From a virus: a DNA stretch of 64,000 nt. A model generated the notes under the pieces. It was given only the letters and a program-made list of their open reading frames with translations. It was not told the DNA's origin and searched no databases. Below are positions 25,090-34,415 of this stretch, one piece after another. The DNA lies in the IMG/VR virus record IMGVR_UViG_3300007539_000013, positions 1-64,000 of that record. One strand, given 5' to 3'. Within the stretch, counting starts at the first letter, position 1. Each line of letters opens with the position of its first letter. A program made the translations under genes and the position numbers.

Positions 25090-26300
25090 AATAAATACCC
25101 CGTAAACCACAGGTTCCACCCACTGCACTCATATTGGTGAACCGCATTACCTGAAGAGTCCCTAGCGAACTGCACCTGGCATTGAACCGACCTTCTACTT
25201 CCATTATGATTTATAGGGACAATAACAGTAGCTAAATTTGTCACACCCCCGGAACCAAATAAGTTGGTTGATGCAAATTGATAACCTGAACTAAAACTAT
25301 AAGTACCTCCTGTACTTGCCCATGTACCAACCGTGAAATTAGTGTTTAGTGATTGGCCTGTTGTTGTTATAGTCGTTCCTGCTTGGTTTTCTCGTCTAAC
25401 TATAGTATTACGATTATTAAAACTAGTTCCTTGAGGAGGTGCGGGAACAAGGGACACACTTACATCTGCCGCAGGGTAGGATTGCGAATTTCCATTTGCA
25501 TCCAGCCCTGTGCTTGTCATCTGAAAAGTAAGTAATGCCCAATTTGCACTTGCTGGAACTTTATTTCCAAAAACATCAAAAAATACAGTAGGATCAAATT
25601 CCACTTGAGCATCTCCGTAGTGAAACCATCCCCCAGCTACTTGAGTAGAAACACTAGTACCACCCGCATTTCTGTATGAAGTCAAAGCCCCACCCGTTAT
25701 ACCATCAGGAGCAGAAGTAATAGATGTTGGGGTGGAGTTATCTAGTGAGAATGTAGTGCCTGATAATTTTAATCCAGTACCCGCACTATATGTGGTATTG
25801 GTATCAGTGTTTGTATCCACCCATGGAACATTTACAAACATCTTACCTGAGCTTAACTCCACAGGGTAATTTCTCCCGTTTTCAGAGTACCCAATTTTTA
25901 CCAGTCCAGCAGTGCTAGCTGTAGCGGTTGAATATGTTGTGTTTGTATCCACCCATGGAACATTTACAAACATCTTACCGCTACTTAATTCTACAGGGTA
26001 ATTCTTACCGCTCTCGGTGTATCCAATTTTTACCAACCCAGCAGTGTCAGCTGTGGCGGTTGAGTATGTTGTATCAGTAAATACTGCGTTTGCAGGAACA
26101 TTTGTAAGTACATCTTTATCTACAACGCCGTCAATGTCCCCAATGATTCCATTAACTGCCTGCCTTAATAATTCAAAGTTATCATCAACATCTTGGTGAC
26201 TTAGTGGTGATCCACTATTCGTCGTCCGATACTTCATCGCAGTGGAAGTAGCCGTGTGTGAGTGACCTGATGCTTGTGTTACTGTAGATGTTGCCGCCAT
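25086..26300 (-). CDS. Tail fibre-like protein with duplicated 44-aa unit
   Basis: 404 residues. The N-terminal SHQDVDDNFELLRQAV motif is shared with the small protein at 41064-41264 and is common at the start of phage fibre proteins. A unit of about 44 residues (from TYSTATA(D/S)TAGLVKIGY to FVNVPWVDTNT) occurs twice in tandem at about 75-165, encoded by a near-identical DNA repeat. The C-terminal half is beta-rich, Ser/Thr/Gly/Asn rich and likely receptor-facing. Dyad element copy 6 lies 10 bp before the ATG, with an AAAGG ribosome site between. Confidence 0.8.
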   Translation of the reverse strand: MAATSTVTQASGHSHTATSTAMKYRTTNSGSPLSHQDVDDNFELLRQAVNGIIGDIDGVVDKDVLTNVPANAVFTDTTYSTATADTAGLVKIGYTESGKNYPVELSSGKMFVNVPWVDTNTTYSTATASTAGLVKIGYSENGRNYPVELSSGKMFVNVPWVDTNTDTNTTYSAGTGLKLSGTTFSLDNSTPTSITSAPDGITGGALTSYRNAGGTSVSTQVAGGWFHYGDAQVEFDPTVFFDVFGNKVPASANWALLTFQMTSTGLDANGNSQSYPAADVSVSLVPAPPQGTSFNNRNTIVRRENQAGTTITTTGQSLNTNFTVGTWASTGGTYSFSSGYQFASTNLFGSGGVTNLATVIVPINHNGSRRSVQCQVQFARDSSGNAVHQYECSGWNLWFTGYLL

Positions 26301-26310
26301 TGTGTACCTT

Positions 26311-26334
26311 TGTTACAATTTAATTCGTGTTACA
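26311..26334 (-). promoter_or_regulatory. 24-bp TGTWACA dyad element, copy 6
   Basis: On the minus strand TGTAACACGAA, six bases (TTAAAT), TGTAACA, then ten bases containing AAAGG and the ATG of the fibre gene at 26300. Confidence 0.8.
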
Positions 26335-26341
26335 GATTTCG

Positions 26342-26563
26342 TCAAGATGCCAAACCTGCTTCAAAGTCAGATAAATCACCAACTTGTACATCTCCGTATG
26401 TTTTGTCGGTGATCGCCAAGTCCCCAATGGTTACATTTTCATTGAATGTATTTGATAGTCCAGTCCACGTGTTTGTCCCTGCAAGGAGTTCTGTCTTCCC
26501 GAGTTCTACTTTGTCGGCTACCGCCTCACCCATTTGATATAGTACTATGCTTGGATCGCTCAT
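26342..26563 (-). CDS. Small virion-associated-type protein, 73 aa
   Basis: 73 residues. The middle (GLSNTFNENVTIGDLAITD) resembles the short beta repeats of fibre proteins, and the N-terminus MSDPSIVLYQMGEAVADKV is helical. It lies within the fibre gene run just upstream of dyad element copy 6. Function unknown beyond a structural guess. Confidence 0.55.
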   Translation of the reverse strand: MSDPSIVLYQMGEAVADKVELGKTELLAGTNTWTGLSNTFNENVTIGDLAITDKTYGDVQVGDLSDFEAGLAS

Positions 26564-26582
26564 AATAATTATTTAGTAAATT

Positions 26583-27440
26583 TCATGCTTGTGGGGCTGA
26601 AGATTTATAAGTGTGACCAGACGGCAGGTTGCCATCCAGCCCCCACTTGTGAGCAAGGTATCCCTCGATCTTTTGGGTTTCAGTTAAGTCGCTGAAGAAA
26701 ACCATCTCGGCAATAAAACCTTCTACTCCTTGTTGCTCTAAATAGTTTCCGCTAATATTAATGGATGAAAAAGCGACTGAGCCTATAGTTCCAAAAGCAT
26801 CCGTTGTTCCATCAATGCGAATGGATGAACTTCCCGCATTGAATCTTGCGACCATCATTTGGGTTACGGGCTCTGTTCCTAGTGCTGAAGTTGTTGTGAT
26901 ACTTCCACCTGAATTAAGAATTTGCCAACGGCTGTCTGTTAGTCTTCTAATAGCAATACGAGTAGATGAGTCTGTCCCACTTAACAAAAAGTCCTGTTCA
27001 CTTAATCCATCGTCATCTAGTCGGTAAATAGCAGCAAAACCAAGAGCATTGTTTGCTTGATCCCATGCGAAGGAATTGTTCTCAAGGACATTGTAATTTC
27101 CACCCGTAAACTCAAAAACATCTAGTCCATTCAGAGTTCTGGTTCCATAGCTTGGCCCTGTTGAGTTATTAGTAAGTGGTTCTAGTGTGTACCCGTTGCC
27201 ACTCTTATCGGTTACCGCTGTAACCTCTGATCCGCTAGTGGTTACTGTGGATGAATCACTCGCATCCCACCAGCCCTCTATTGCTGTACTATTTGCAGGA
27301 GTCCACTCAGGACCAGGTGCTGGATTAGCCCACTTATCCTCCTTGTGGTACAAACTCATGCTCCTTAAATCATACATCCCTCTATTTTGTCCCTTAGTGG
27401 GTTCTTGGTGTGCACCAATTCTGGAACCGTTCCACCTCAT
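26583..27440 (-). CDS. LamG/concanavalin-like fibre protein
   Basis: 285 residues, nearly all one LamG-like jelly roll. It opens with EGWWDASDSSTVT and VTDKSGNGYTL, and ends with FSDLTETQKIEGYLAHKWGL and LPSGHTYKSSAP, the usual closing signature of this phage and marine-bacterial family. Such domains bind sugars. The start overlaps the upstream gene stop (TAATG). It is likely a receptor-binding or accessory fibre component. Confidence 0.75.
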   Translation of the reverse strand: MRWNGSRIGAHQEPTKGQNRGMYDLRSMSLYHKEDKWANPAPGPEWTPANSTAIEGWWDASDSSTVTTSGSEVTAVTDKSGNGYTLEPLTNNSTGPSYGTRTLNGLDVFEFTGGNYNVLENNSFAWDQANNALGFAAIYRLDDDGLSEQDFLLSGTDSSTRIAIRRLTDSRWQILNSGGSITTTSALGTEPVTQMMVARFNAGSSSIRIDGTTDAFGTIGSVAFSSINISGNYLEQQGVEGFIAEMVFFSDLTETQKIEGYLAHKWGLDGNLPSGHTYKSSAPQA

Positions 27441-27814
27441 TAGGCTATTTCTTCGTATGTAATAACAGACTCTAGGTCGCCATCTGCTGATGCGGTAATA
27501 CCTATACTTGAATCCTCTCGGAGATAAATCGGGGCATCCTTATTTAAAACCAGTAGTGTAGTACCCGCAGGGACGGGCATATCTTTAGCCAAGTGAACCG
27601 CAGTCCCTCCCAAGCTTCCTTGGTTGTATAACTTGATTGTTACATTTGCGGTATTTGTGCCATCTATATTGGATACATAAACCCCCGCAACACGCATAAG
27701 CTTTCCACTTGATGCTGCATTATTGATCAATGCCGTTTCTGTTGTGCCTACAGCAACACCCGTGTGGTATCCTGTTATGTTTTTTGTTGCGTCGTTTATG
27801 TTTGGTGTAGCCAT
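27440..27814 (-). CDS. Virion structural protein, 124 aa
   Basis: A compact beta-sandwich-like sequence (GVYVSNIDGTNTANVTIKLY, VPAGTTLLVLNKDAPIYL) widely seen as a small structural protein next to phage fibre genes. No precise role can be given. Coupled to the LamG gene that follows. Confidence 0.6.
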   Translation of the reverse strand: MATPNINDATKNITGYHTGVAVGTTETALINNAASSGKLMRVAGVYVSNIDGTNTANVTIKLYNQGSLGGTAVHLAKDMPVPAGTTLLVLNKDAPIYLREDSSIGITASADGDLESVITYEEIA

Positions 27815-27816
27815 GA

Positions 27817-28359
27817 CTAATTAAGAATTAAATTTACTGCTAAAGATTGCATAGTAGACCCAACACCACCCGATGATAAATTGGAGGAGTAAACCATAAT
27901 TATTGGGCGATATGTACCAATTAAATTGGTGTCCGAAACTTCTGTTCCGCCTGTATCATAAAAGTTTACCCTGAATCCATTGACGGTTTTATTTGTTACA
28001 TCCATGCCACCAAAGTCAGTTAGCTCGTAATCCGTCATTACGGCGTAATCTGTGTTGGGTTGAGCTGAGTCAAATGTGAAGTCTATATAACTACTTGTGC
28101 CAGACACATAGGTCATTGCACTAGCAGTCATGCCCGTGTACTGCTTAGATGGTGTGGTTTGAGTTAATGCTGCAAATGCAAATGGCGAAGCCCCTCCTAC
28201 GCTTGACTGATTTATATCAGCAAGTACAAGAATATCATTACCTGACCTCCCATATATTTTTCGGTCAGCGTAGTTGATGGCGATCTCACCATCCGCAAGG
28301 TTGCTAGTACTAGGGACAACGCCCCCAGTACTAGACCTTTTTGGAAGTATCTTAGCCAA
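27817..28359 (-). CDS. Tail fibre protein with Mtd-type N-terminus, 180 aa
   Basis: Begins KILPKRSSTGGVVPSTSNLADGEIAINYADRKIY, split here as KILPKRSSTGGVVPST and NLADGEIAINYADRKIY. This is the pattern of the short N-terminal collar domain in tail fibres such as Mtd. A beta-rich C-terminal part follows. It is one of several short fibre paralogs in this block. Confidence 0.65.
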   Translation of the reverse strand: MAKILPKRSSTGGVVPSTSNLADGEIAINYADRKIYGRSGNDILVLADINQSSVGGASPFAFAALTQTTPSKQYTGMTASAMTYVSGTSSYIDFTFDSAQPNTDYAVMTDYELTDFGGMDVTNKTVNGFRVNFYDTGGTEVSDTNLIGTYRPIIMVYSSNLSSGGVGSTMQSLAVNLILN

Positions 28360-28361
28360 TT

Positions 28362-28925
28362 TTAGGAATAAGTTCCACCGTCGACCACTTGATTAGCTTG
28401 ATCAAGAGTGGCGGTTGATGAAAATCCAATAACGAAACCAGCGTCAGTTGATCCGGTAACTGAAATATCAGCACCTGAATCTGCGGCACTAACTCCACTA
28501 TTGGTGTTATCAATGGTGTCCCAGGATGTGCCATTGTAGACAACTGCATCACCAACATTTACAAAAAATGAATCAGTGGCATCAGTACCACCATCGGGCA
28601 TTACAAAACCTGCTGTGGAGATTCTGTAATAATCCCCTGTACTTGGGCTTGCAGGTAGTTCTGTGGAACTAGAAGCAGCGTCAGTGGATGCTTGCCCGTT
28701 ACCTGCCTGAGCGCCTTTGTACTCAAATGCGGATGACAAGCCACCAATAGCCGTGGAAATCGCAGTGTTTACTTGCGTTTCGTCAATGAACTTGAATGTG
28801 CCATTTCCTGCGGTGTTACCCAAGAATAGGTTTCCGTCTGCGGTGTTACATGAGATTTGACCAGTTGCTTGCGGAGGAGTTCCATCACCCGTGCTGGTCT
28901 TGCGAGTTAGTTTAATAATAGCCAT
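28362..28925 (-). CDS. Tail fibre-like protein, 187 aa, DGGTYS terminus
   Basis: The N-terminus (IKLTRKTSTGDGTPPQ, then QISCNTADGNLFLGNT) is a variant of the same collar domain. A central YYRISTAGFVMPDGG and VGDAVVYNGTSWDTIDN block follows, typical of phage fibre proteins. It ends in DGGTYS, the same last residues as the next gene downstream in the genome (28953-29153). Confidence 0.65.
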   Translation of the reverse strand: MAIIKLTRKTSTGDGTPPQATGQISCNTADGNLFLGNTAGNGTFKFIDETQVNTAISTAIGGLSSAFEYKGAQAGNGQASTDAASSSTELPASPSTGDYYRISTAGFVMPDGGTDATDSFFVNVGDAVVYNGTSWDTIDNTNSGVSAADSGADISVTGSTDAGFVIGFSSTATLDQANQVVDGGTYS

Positions 28926-28952
28926 GATTTATGATTAGTTGATTGTTTTGAT

Positions 28953-29153
28953 TTAGGAGTATGTCCCTCCGTCTATTTCGGTTTCAAGAGCCTCTACCCG
29001 AACCTCTACATTTTCAAGGGACACAGTCGTTGCTCTTAAATTTATTAAATCCAGAAGCTCTTGATTGGTTTCTGTCGAGCTATCCAGAATGGTTGAAATT
29101 TCTGATTTTATAAAGCTTCCAACTTTAAATAGATCTGTATCTTCTGTTGCCAT
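28953..29153 (-). CDS. Small coiled-coil fibre-associated protein, 66 aa
   Basis: I start at 29153, where ATG overlaps the TAA of the giant fibre gene (TAATG); an earlier start lies inside that gene. The protein is a short coiled coil (LLDLINLRATTVSLENVEVRVEAL in two parts: LLDLINLRATTVS, LENVEVRVEALE) ending in DGGTYS. This tail is shared with the neighbouring fibre protein and is common to phage structural proteins of this kind. Confidence 0.6.
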   Translation of the reverse strand: MATEDTDLFKVGSFIKSEISTILDSSTETNQELLDLINLRATTVSLENVEVRVEALETEIDGGTYS

Positions 29154-32100
29154 TATGGAGCTTCCGTTGGAGTTCCAGTGGTCGCAAATTCCCACTGTGT
29201 CCCTCTGTTAGACAAGTTAAACCACGACCAGACCCCACTTGATATATTAGTCGAGTGGGTTGTGTAAGGATAATCCCTTGGATTATCAGGGTCTTCTGCC
29301 CTAATTAGCGTTTGATCCTGACTTATTCCCGTCGTGCGGAATACTGTTCCTGCAGGATGTTCAATTGCTGTTCCCGTTCTCGTATTAGTATAGGGCACTA
29401 AAAAATAAATGTGATGCGCTCCGACCTCATCAACAAAATTATTTAAATCAAAGTATGGGTCGGGTACATACGGAACTTCAGGTTGTACATCCGTACCATC
29501 CGTACCATCCGTACCATCCGTACCACCTCCATCCGGAATTGTATTACCATATCCATTTAGGAAATCTTGGTAACTTCCAGTTACACTATTAAGCCCAACA
29601 GAAAGATTTTCTGCTGTCTTAATAGCACGGCCGATTTTAAAAAGAATTGAATTCGTATCAGTTCCTGCGGGTGGTGCCGTATATGTGGTTAAAACTACTT
29701 TTGCAGGCTCAGTCCCGCCAGGTATGTCAACAACATCTCCATCCTGATAACCAGTACCATCATCTGTAATAGTTGGGTCTTTTACCCCTCCGTCATCATT
29801 CACATCGTAGCTAACTTTAAGGCCTGTTCCTGAGCCGCCTGTTGTTGGAACATCTGTACCCGGAGAAGTATAGCCAGAGCCCGTGTCTATGACTGTTGGT
29901 GTGGTAAATGTACAAAAATTCAGTAAACTCGTTGGCGGAGTGAAGTTGCCTGTGTAGACCGCTTTTTTACTGATGCGGATGTCTTGTATGGCTCCACTGG
30001 AATAATTAGGAGTCACCCGATAACCGATTGTGTGGTCCTGAATTTTGTTGAAATTCCATGTGTTGAGCGCGTCACTGGTTGCTACTTGCTGACCGTCGTA
30101 CCAGATGCTACAACCAGTTGATGTTCTGGTGAATGCCACATGATGGAACTGCCCATCAAATTTAAATACTCCTAAACCGGTCTCCACCCGATTAGCAGTG
30201 TTATTACCATGCATGCTGAAGCCGATCACTCCAAGTGTATTAGCACCGAAGAACCAATCATCTAGCTGAGCAACATTACCATGAGGCAGATTTTGCAGTA
30301 TGGTGAAATAATCTGATCCATCGCTTTTAATCCAAGCTTCTATGGTGAAGTCACTGGTACCAAACGCCAGTGTGTCGCTACTTGATACTGTCAAATAATC
30401 TCCGTTACCATCAAAATTGATTGTTCCACCACCAAACAGTGTGGCAGTGTTGTCCACAACTGTATCACCAACTACAGTGATCTCATGATTGTTACCGCTT
30501 TTATCAGTGATCGTATCTCCAGAAGAAGGTTGAATATGTAAAACTACTTCTTCGCAAGTTGGCTCACTTGGAGGTGTCACAGCAACACTTAATGTGGTGG
30601 GTGGGGTAAAGTCTCCGGGGTAAACAGCCGTTTTGCTGATGCGAACATCTTGAATGTATCCATCATACTGAAGGGTGCCATTGGGCCATGAATGTCTTCC
30701 TACACGGAGTGCGTGGTATGAATTTGCAGTAGAATGAGAGCCCCCAACAGATTCTCCCACTAATACACCATTAACAAATAATTTGTACGTATTGAAATTG
30801 CGGCATACTGCAATATGATACCATGTGTTGAAATTTACTGTTCCTCCAGTAATGTTGACAACTGGACTCCCTTGGGCCCCGCTTGTTATCCTAAAAGTGA
30901 AGCCATCAGTACCTGCCCATAAACCAATTCCCAACGAAGTCGTGCTTCCACCTGTCGCTATAATGCTCGACCTTAAATCACTCCCCCCCCAATTACTTGA
31001 GTCCCCCCAGTCTGATAGATTTGCCCAGCACTCTACTGTGTAATCAGTGGTGCCATCATGCAGGAATTTGAATGTACTTTCATCTCCTATCTGTAAATAA
31101 TCACCTGTGCCATCAAAAGCCATACTCGTAGAACCCAAGTAAGCTTCGGTAGTACTATGCTGTGTGTCCCCGAGAACTGATACTGAACGACTATTGTAAC
31201 TTAAGTCAGTAAATGTAGTATTACCGTCAGTGGTGTTACTTTGAATAAGCAGTTCTATATCTTCACGACTTGGTTGTACGGGCTCACAACTCAATGAGTA
31301 AACATAAACTGAACCTGAGTCGGTGCCAGCGTCATCACCAAATAATGAACCAACTGCTAGGTGGTCACCATCAAGACTCACACCGACACCGAAATAGTCA
31401 TTAGTCACAGTGTCTGTGGCGCGAAACTTGTGTGTTTGTGTCCAGGTGCCATTCAGTAGTTCGAATATGTACACCGAACCACTATTAGCATCAGTGTCAT
31501 CGTCAGCATGTGCACCAACTGCTAGTCGTGTACCAAGCAGACTCACATCAATACCGAAATAGTCACCGGCCGCAGTGTCATTGCCCTGAAACTTATGGAT
31601 TTGTACCCACGAGTTATTCTGCAACTCAAAGATGTACGCCGACCCACTTTCGGAACTAGTTTCATGGTCAGGATGCGCACCAACTGCTAGTCGGTCACCA
31701 TTCAGACTCACAGACCTACCAAAACGGTCACCAGCCACAGTGTCATTGCCCTGAAACTTGTGTGTCTGCGTCCACGTACCATTCAGCAGTTCGAATATGT
31801 AAACTGATCCACTATTAGTACCAGCGTCGTCGTCATCATGTGCACCAACCGCTAGTCGTGCACCTTCCAAGCTAACGCCGATACCAAAATAGTCATTAGC
31901 CGCAGTGTCTGTGGCACGAAACTTATGGGTTTGTACCCACAAATTATTCTGTAACTCAAAGATGTAAACTGACCCACTGTCGGTGCCAGCGTCGTCGTCA
32001 GCATGCGCACCAACTGCTAGTTGGTTGCCATCCAAACTAACACTGCGACCAAAACGATCATTAGCTACAGTGTCGTTACCCTGAAACTTATGGGTCTGTG

Positions 32101-33823
32101 TCCATGCACCATTTTGTAACTCGTAGATATATACACTGCCACTGTCGGTGCCAGCGTCATCATCATAATGCGCACCAACTGCTAGTCGTGTGCCATCAAT
32201 GCTGGCACTGATACCAAAACGATCACCATTAGAGCCATCTGATGCTACAATTTTTTGTAATAACTGTGGGCAGATTTCGGTGGGTTGCTGTACAGTAACT
32301 TCAGATATTGTGGCGGTTACCGTACTAGATGCAGATCCATCACCAATAACCGGGTAATATGTACCACTAGCTACTCCTGTTATTTGATAAGAAGTCCCAC
32401 CATTAACTGAGTAATCAAGCGTGCCATTATCTGCGTCAAATGTAAAAGTAACGGTATCTCCACTGCGTACTTGAGTAAGGGAGTTTTGGCTGGAAGAAGA
32501 TTGGACATACTCTGTAACATAACTTAAGCCGCCTTGTGCATATATCCCGTAGGAATTACTAGATGCGCCAATGAATGTATTAGTGGCGGCTGGGTTCTGC
32601 TCACTTGTAATACCTAAAAATATACCCGAACCAATCGTATCTACTGTAAAATCAAATGAATATGTTCCACTTGAAATAGTTTTTGTACTAACTGCTCTGC
32701 GGAAAGTCGACGTACCAGTCTGAGCGGTTAAGTTATTATTACTTAGCGTGACACCATTGTTGTATGACGTGGAGAATGCAATCTCGCCTGAGTTGTCAGT
32801 CGAAATACTAATATCCTCACCTTCAGATATTGTGGCAATTACTGTTTTATCAGCGGCTCCACTACCAATGACTGGGTAATATGTACCAGCAGGAACTGCT
32901 TCACCCTGCATTTCAAATGCAGCGCCGCCATTTAATGAGTAATGAATTTTTCCATTATCCGCATCAAAGGTAAAAGCAATAGTATCTCCTTCAACTACAT
33001 TTACGTTGAAGTTTGCAGGTATATCCCCTAATGATCCAGTCCCTGGATTATACTCCTGAACATAACCATAGTTTGGTCGGGCATATATTCCGTGTGAGTT
33101 ACTAGATGAACCAATAAATACATTGGAGCTATCTGGATTCTCCTCACTTGTGATGCCTAGAAATATACCAGCAGCAATTTTATCTATCGTGAACTCAAGG
33201 GAGAGTTTTCCACTTGAAGCAGATATTGAACTAACTGCTCTGCGGAAAGTCGTAGTACTTGTCTCAGCAGTTGTATTATTATTACTTAGTGTAACACCAG
33301 AGTTGTATGTTGTGGAGAATTGAGGGCCTACTGCAATAACATCTACAGTACGAGTAACCTCAGTAGCCACATTTCCAGCGGCATCTGTGTAATTGTAAGC
33401 AATAGTATATGTACCAACCGTAGAAGTATCTACTGATCCTGTTACTACTGCGTCACCCGAACCATCTACATTGTCTGTCCATGTAGCACCTTGCTCGGTG
33501 TAAGTATCTCCTTGCGTTAGAGTTATACTAGCATCACCTGTTAGAGTGATTACTGGTTTTTCTGTATCTGATACATAAAGCTCATAATATGTGCCTAGGT
33601 CTGCTGGGTCTAAATACCTAGTTTGACCATTATAGGTAACCTCGTAATTGTATGAAGTGTAAAAGTAATTAATTCGTACAAGCTCTGCGGTTTCTCCCTC
33701 AGGAAAAAATATTGGGTAACTGTAGCTCCAACCACCACCACCACTAGTCGCTACTGCACCATAAATCTTTGCGTAGTCGTATAGGGAAACAAATGTGTCA
33801 CCAGGATTAAAAGATGTACTCAT
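29153..33823 (-). CDS. Giant tail fibre/adhesin with FG-GAP propeller and LamG domains, 1556 aa
   Basis: Modular adhesin. Residues about 78-165 are a DUF5011/HYR-type Ig fold (SDTEKPVITL...TYTEQGATWTD). About 166-510 hold two SPRY-like repeats sharing TFRRAVS, GIFLGITSE and GTYYPVIG. About 519-848 contain six FG-GAP integrin-type units of about 53 residues (FGxxVSLxGxxLAVGAHxDDD...SGSVYIFE). About 855-1295 carry two LamG jelly rolls, each ending in IQDVRISK. The C-terminus contains a GTDGTDGTDGTD run near 1440. It has the domain plan of a cell-surface adhesin but sits inside the phage fibre operon with ATGA or TAATG overlaps at both ends. Likely the main receptor-binding fibre. Confidence 0.85.
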   Translation of the reverse strand: MSTSFNPGDTFVSLYDYAKIYGAVATSGGGGWSYSYPIFFPEGETAELVRINYFYTSYNYEVTYNGQTRYLDPADLGTYYELYVSDTEKPVITLTGDASITLTQGDTYTEQGATWTDNVDGSGDAVVTGSVDTSTVGTYTIAYNYTDAAGNVATEVTRTVDVIAVGPQFSTTYNSGVTLSNNNTTAETSTTTFRRAVSSISASSGKLSLEFTIDKIAAGIFLGITSEENPDSSNVFIGSSSNSHGIYARPNYGYVQEYNPGTGSLGDIPANFNVNVVEGDTIAFTFDADNGKIHYSLNGGAAFEMQGEAVPAGTYYPVIGSGAADKTVIATISEGEDISISTDNSGEIAFSTSYNNGVTLSNNNLTAQTGTSTFRRAVSTKTISSGTYSFDFTVDTIGSGIFLGITSEQNPAATNTFIGASSNSYGIYAQGGLSYVTEYVQSSSSQNSLTQVRSGDTVTFTFDADNGTLDYSVNGGTSYQITGVASGTYYPVIGDGSASSTVTATISEVTVQQPTEICPQLLQKIVASDGSNGDRFGISASIDGTRLAVGAHYDDDAGTDSGSVYIYELQNGAWTQTHKFQGNDTVANDRFGRSVSLDGNQLAVGAHADDDAGTDSGSVYIFELQNNLWVQTHKFRATDTAANDYFGIGVSLEGARLAVGAHDDDDAGTNSGSVYIFELLNGTWTQTHKFQGNDTVAGDRFGRSVSLNGDRLAVGAHPDHETSSESGSAYIFELQNNSWVQIHKFQGNDTAAGDYFGIDVSLLGTRLAVGAHADDDTDANSGSVYIFELLNGTWTQTHKFRATDTVTNDYFGVGVSLDGDHLAVGSLFGDDAGTDSGSVYVYSLSCEPVQPSREDIELLIQSNTTDGNTTFTDLSYNSRSVSVLGDTQHSTTEAYLGSTSMAFDGTGDYLQIGDESTFKFLHDGTTDYTVECWANLSDWGDSSNWGGSDLRSSIIATGGSTTSLGIGLWAGTDGFTFRITSGAQGSPVVNITGGTVNFNTWYHIAVCRNFNTYKLFVNGVLVGESVGGSHSTANSYHALRVGRHSWPNGTLQYDGYIQDVRISKTAVYPGDFTPPTTLSVAVTPPSEPTCEEVVLHIQPSSGDTITDKSGNNHEITVVGDTVVDNTATLFGGGTINFDGNGDYLTVSSSDTLAFGTSDFTIEAWIKSDGSDYFTILQNLPHGNVAQLDDWFFGANTLGVIGFSMHGNNTANRVETGLGVFKFDGQFHHVAFTRTSTGCSIWYDGQQVATSDALNTWNFNKIQDHTIGYRVTPNYSSGAIQDIRISKKAVYTGNFTPPTSLLNFCTFTTPTVIDTGSGYTSPGTDVPTTGGSGTGLKVSYDVNDDGGVKDPTITDDGTGYQDGDVVDIPGGTEPAKVVLTTYTAPPAGTDTNSILFKIGRAIKTAENLSVGLNSVTGSYQDFLNGYGNTIPDGGGTDGTDGTDGTDVQPEVPYVPDPYFDLNNFVDEVGAHHIYFLVPYTNTRTGTAIEHPAGTVFRTTGISQDQTLIRAEDPDNPRDYPYTTHSTNISSGVWSWFNLSNRGTQWEFATTGTPTEAP
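31280..32265 (-). repeat. Six tandem FG-GAP coding repeats, about 159 bp each
   Basis: Six consecutive protein repeats give matching DNA repeats in which stretches such as the GCACCAACTGCTAG block recur. They code for beta-propeller blades of the 1556-residue fibre. Repeats 2 and 4, and 3, 5 and 6, are most alike, as if the array grew by duplication of two-unit blocks. Confidence 0.75.
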
Positions 33824-34392
33824 GATGCGAAATTCGCAGTTAGGTTTCTAGCTTCCGACATCGTAATCGTTGTGGTTGCTGTGTTTGATTCACCTGCAAG
33901 TAATCCAGTCCACCCGGAGAATGTATATGGGCTGGATGCAACAGCAGATATTTCAACCTGCTCGCCATCTGGATATGAATTGTAATTTCTGTCCGATCCT
34001 GTGATTGAGGCTGACCCACCTGTATTTGCTGTTACAGTAAGCTCAAATAGCTGATTAAATACGTCCCCATTTATCCCTGCTTGAAAGTATGCGAGGGCAT
34101 TATCCTCAAGCAAATCATGATGATACATAAGGTAATCTATTGCATCACCTGCTGTTTCTATAAAACTAGGGAATAGGTTAGATCCATCATTTGACCATTC
34201 GGTACCACCCAATCCCTCGAGATAAGAAAGTTCAGACCACTTACTTGTGCCGTCTCCTAGTTTTAATTTGTTAAGATTTGTATTATAAGCGGGCTCCCCG
34301 GCCATCAAAACAGGATCATACTGCTCCCACTCCTGTGTACTCCCCTTTCGAAATGTTATTCGAGCGGTTACAAATCTATTCGGCTGAGGCAT
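33820..34392 (-). CDS. Tail fibre protein: Mtd-type collar plus InlB B-repeat
   Basis: Residues about 10-60 (ITFRKGSTQEWEQYDPVL, AGEPAYNTNLNKLKLGDG) match the N-terminal collar domain of tail fibres such as Mtd. The last 70 residues (LTVTANTGGSASITG, PYTFSGWTG, ITMSEARNLTANF) are a divergent InlB B-repeat, a small adhesive module of bacterial surface proteins. The ATG is the last base region of dyad element copy 7 and there is no Shine-Dalgarno. It is followed by the giant adhesin with ATGA coupling. Confidence 0.75.
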   Translation of the reverse strand: MPQPNRFVTARITFRKGSTQEWEQYDPVLMAGEPAYNTNLNKLKLGDGTSKWSELSYLEGLGGTEWSNDGSNLFPSFIETAGDAIDYLMYHHDLLEDNALAYFQAGINGDVFNQLFELTVTANTGGSASITGSDRNYNSYPDGEQVEISAVASSPYTFSGWTGLLAGESNTATTTITMSEARNLTANFAS

Positions 34393-34415
34393 GTTACAAT
34401 ATTATTCGTGTTACA
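34392..34415 (-). promoter_or_regulatory. 24-bp TGTWACA dyad element, copy 7
   Basis: On the minus strand TGTAACACGAA, six bases (TAATAT), TGTAACA, with the final A being the first base of the ATG at 34392. No ribosome site fits between, so a transcript starting in the element would be leaderless. Confidence 0.8.

Noticed and set aside
31280-32265. CRISPR-like or non-coding repeat array
   Set aside because: The repeats are in frame and encode FG-GAP units of a fibre protein, with no constant repeats or unique spacers.
27817-34392. Diversity-generating retroelement acting on Mtd-like fibres
   Set aside because: Only the N-terminal collar resembles Mtd; no reverse transcriptase or template repeat is visible in the window.
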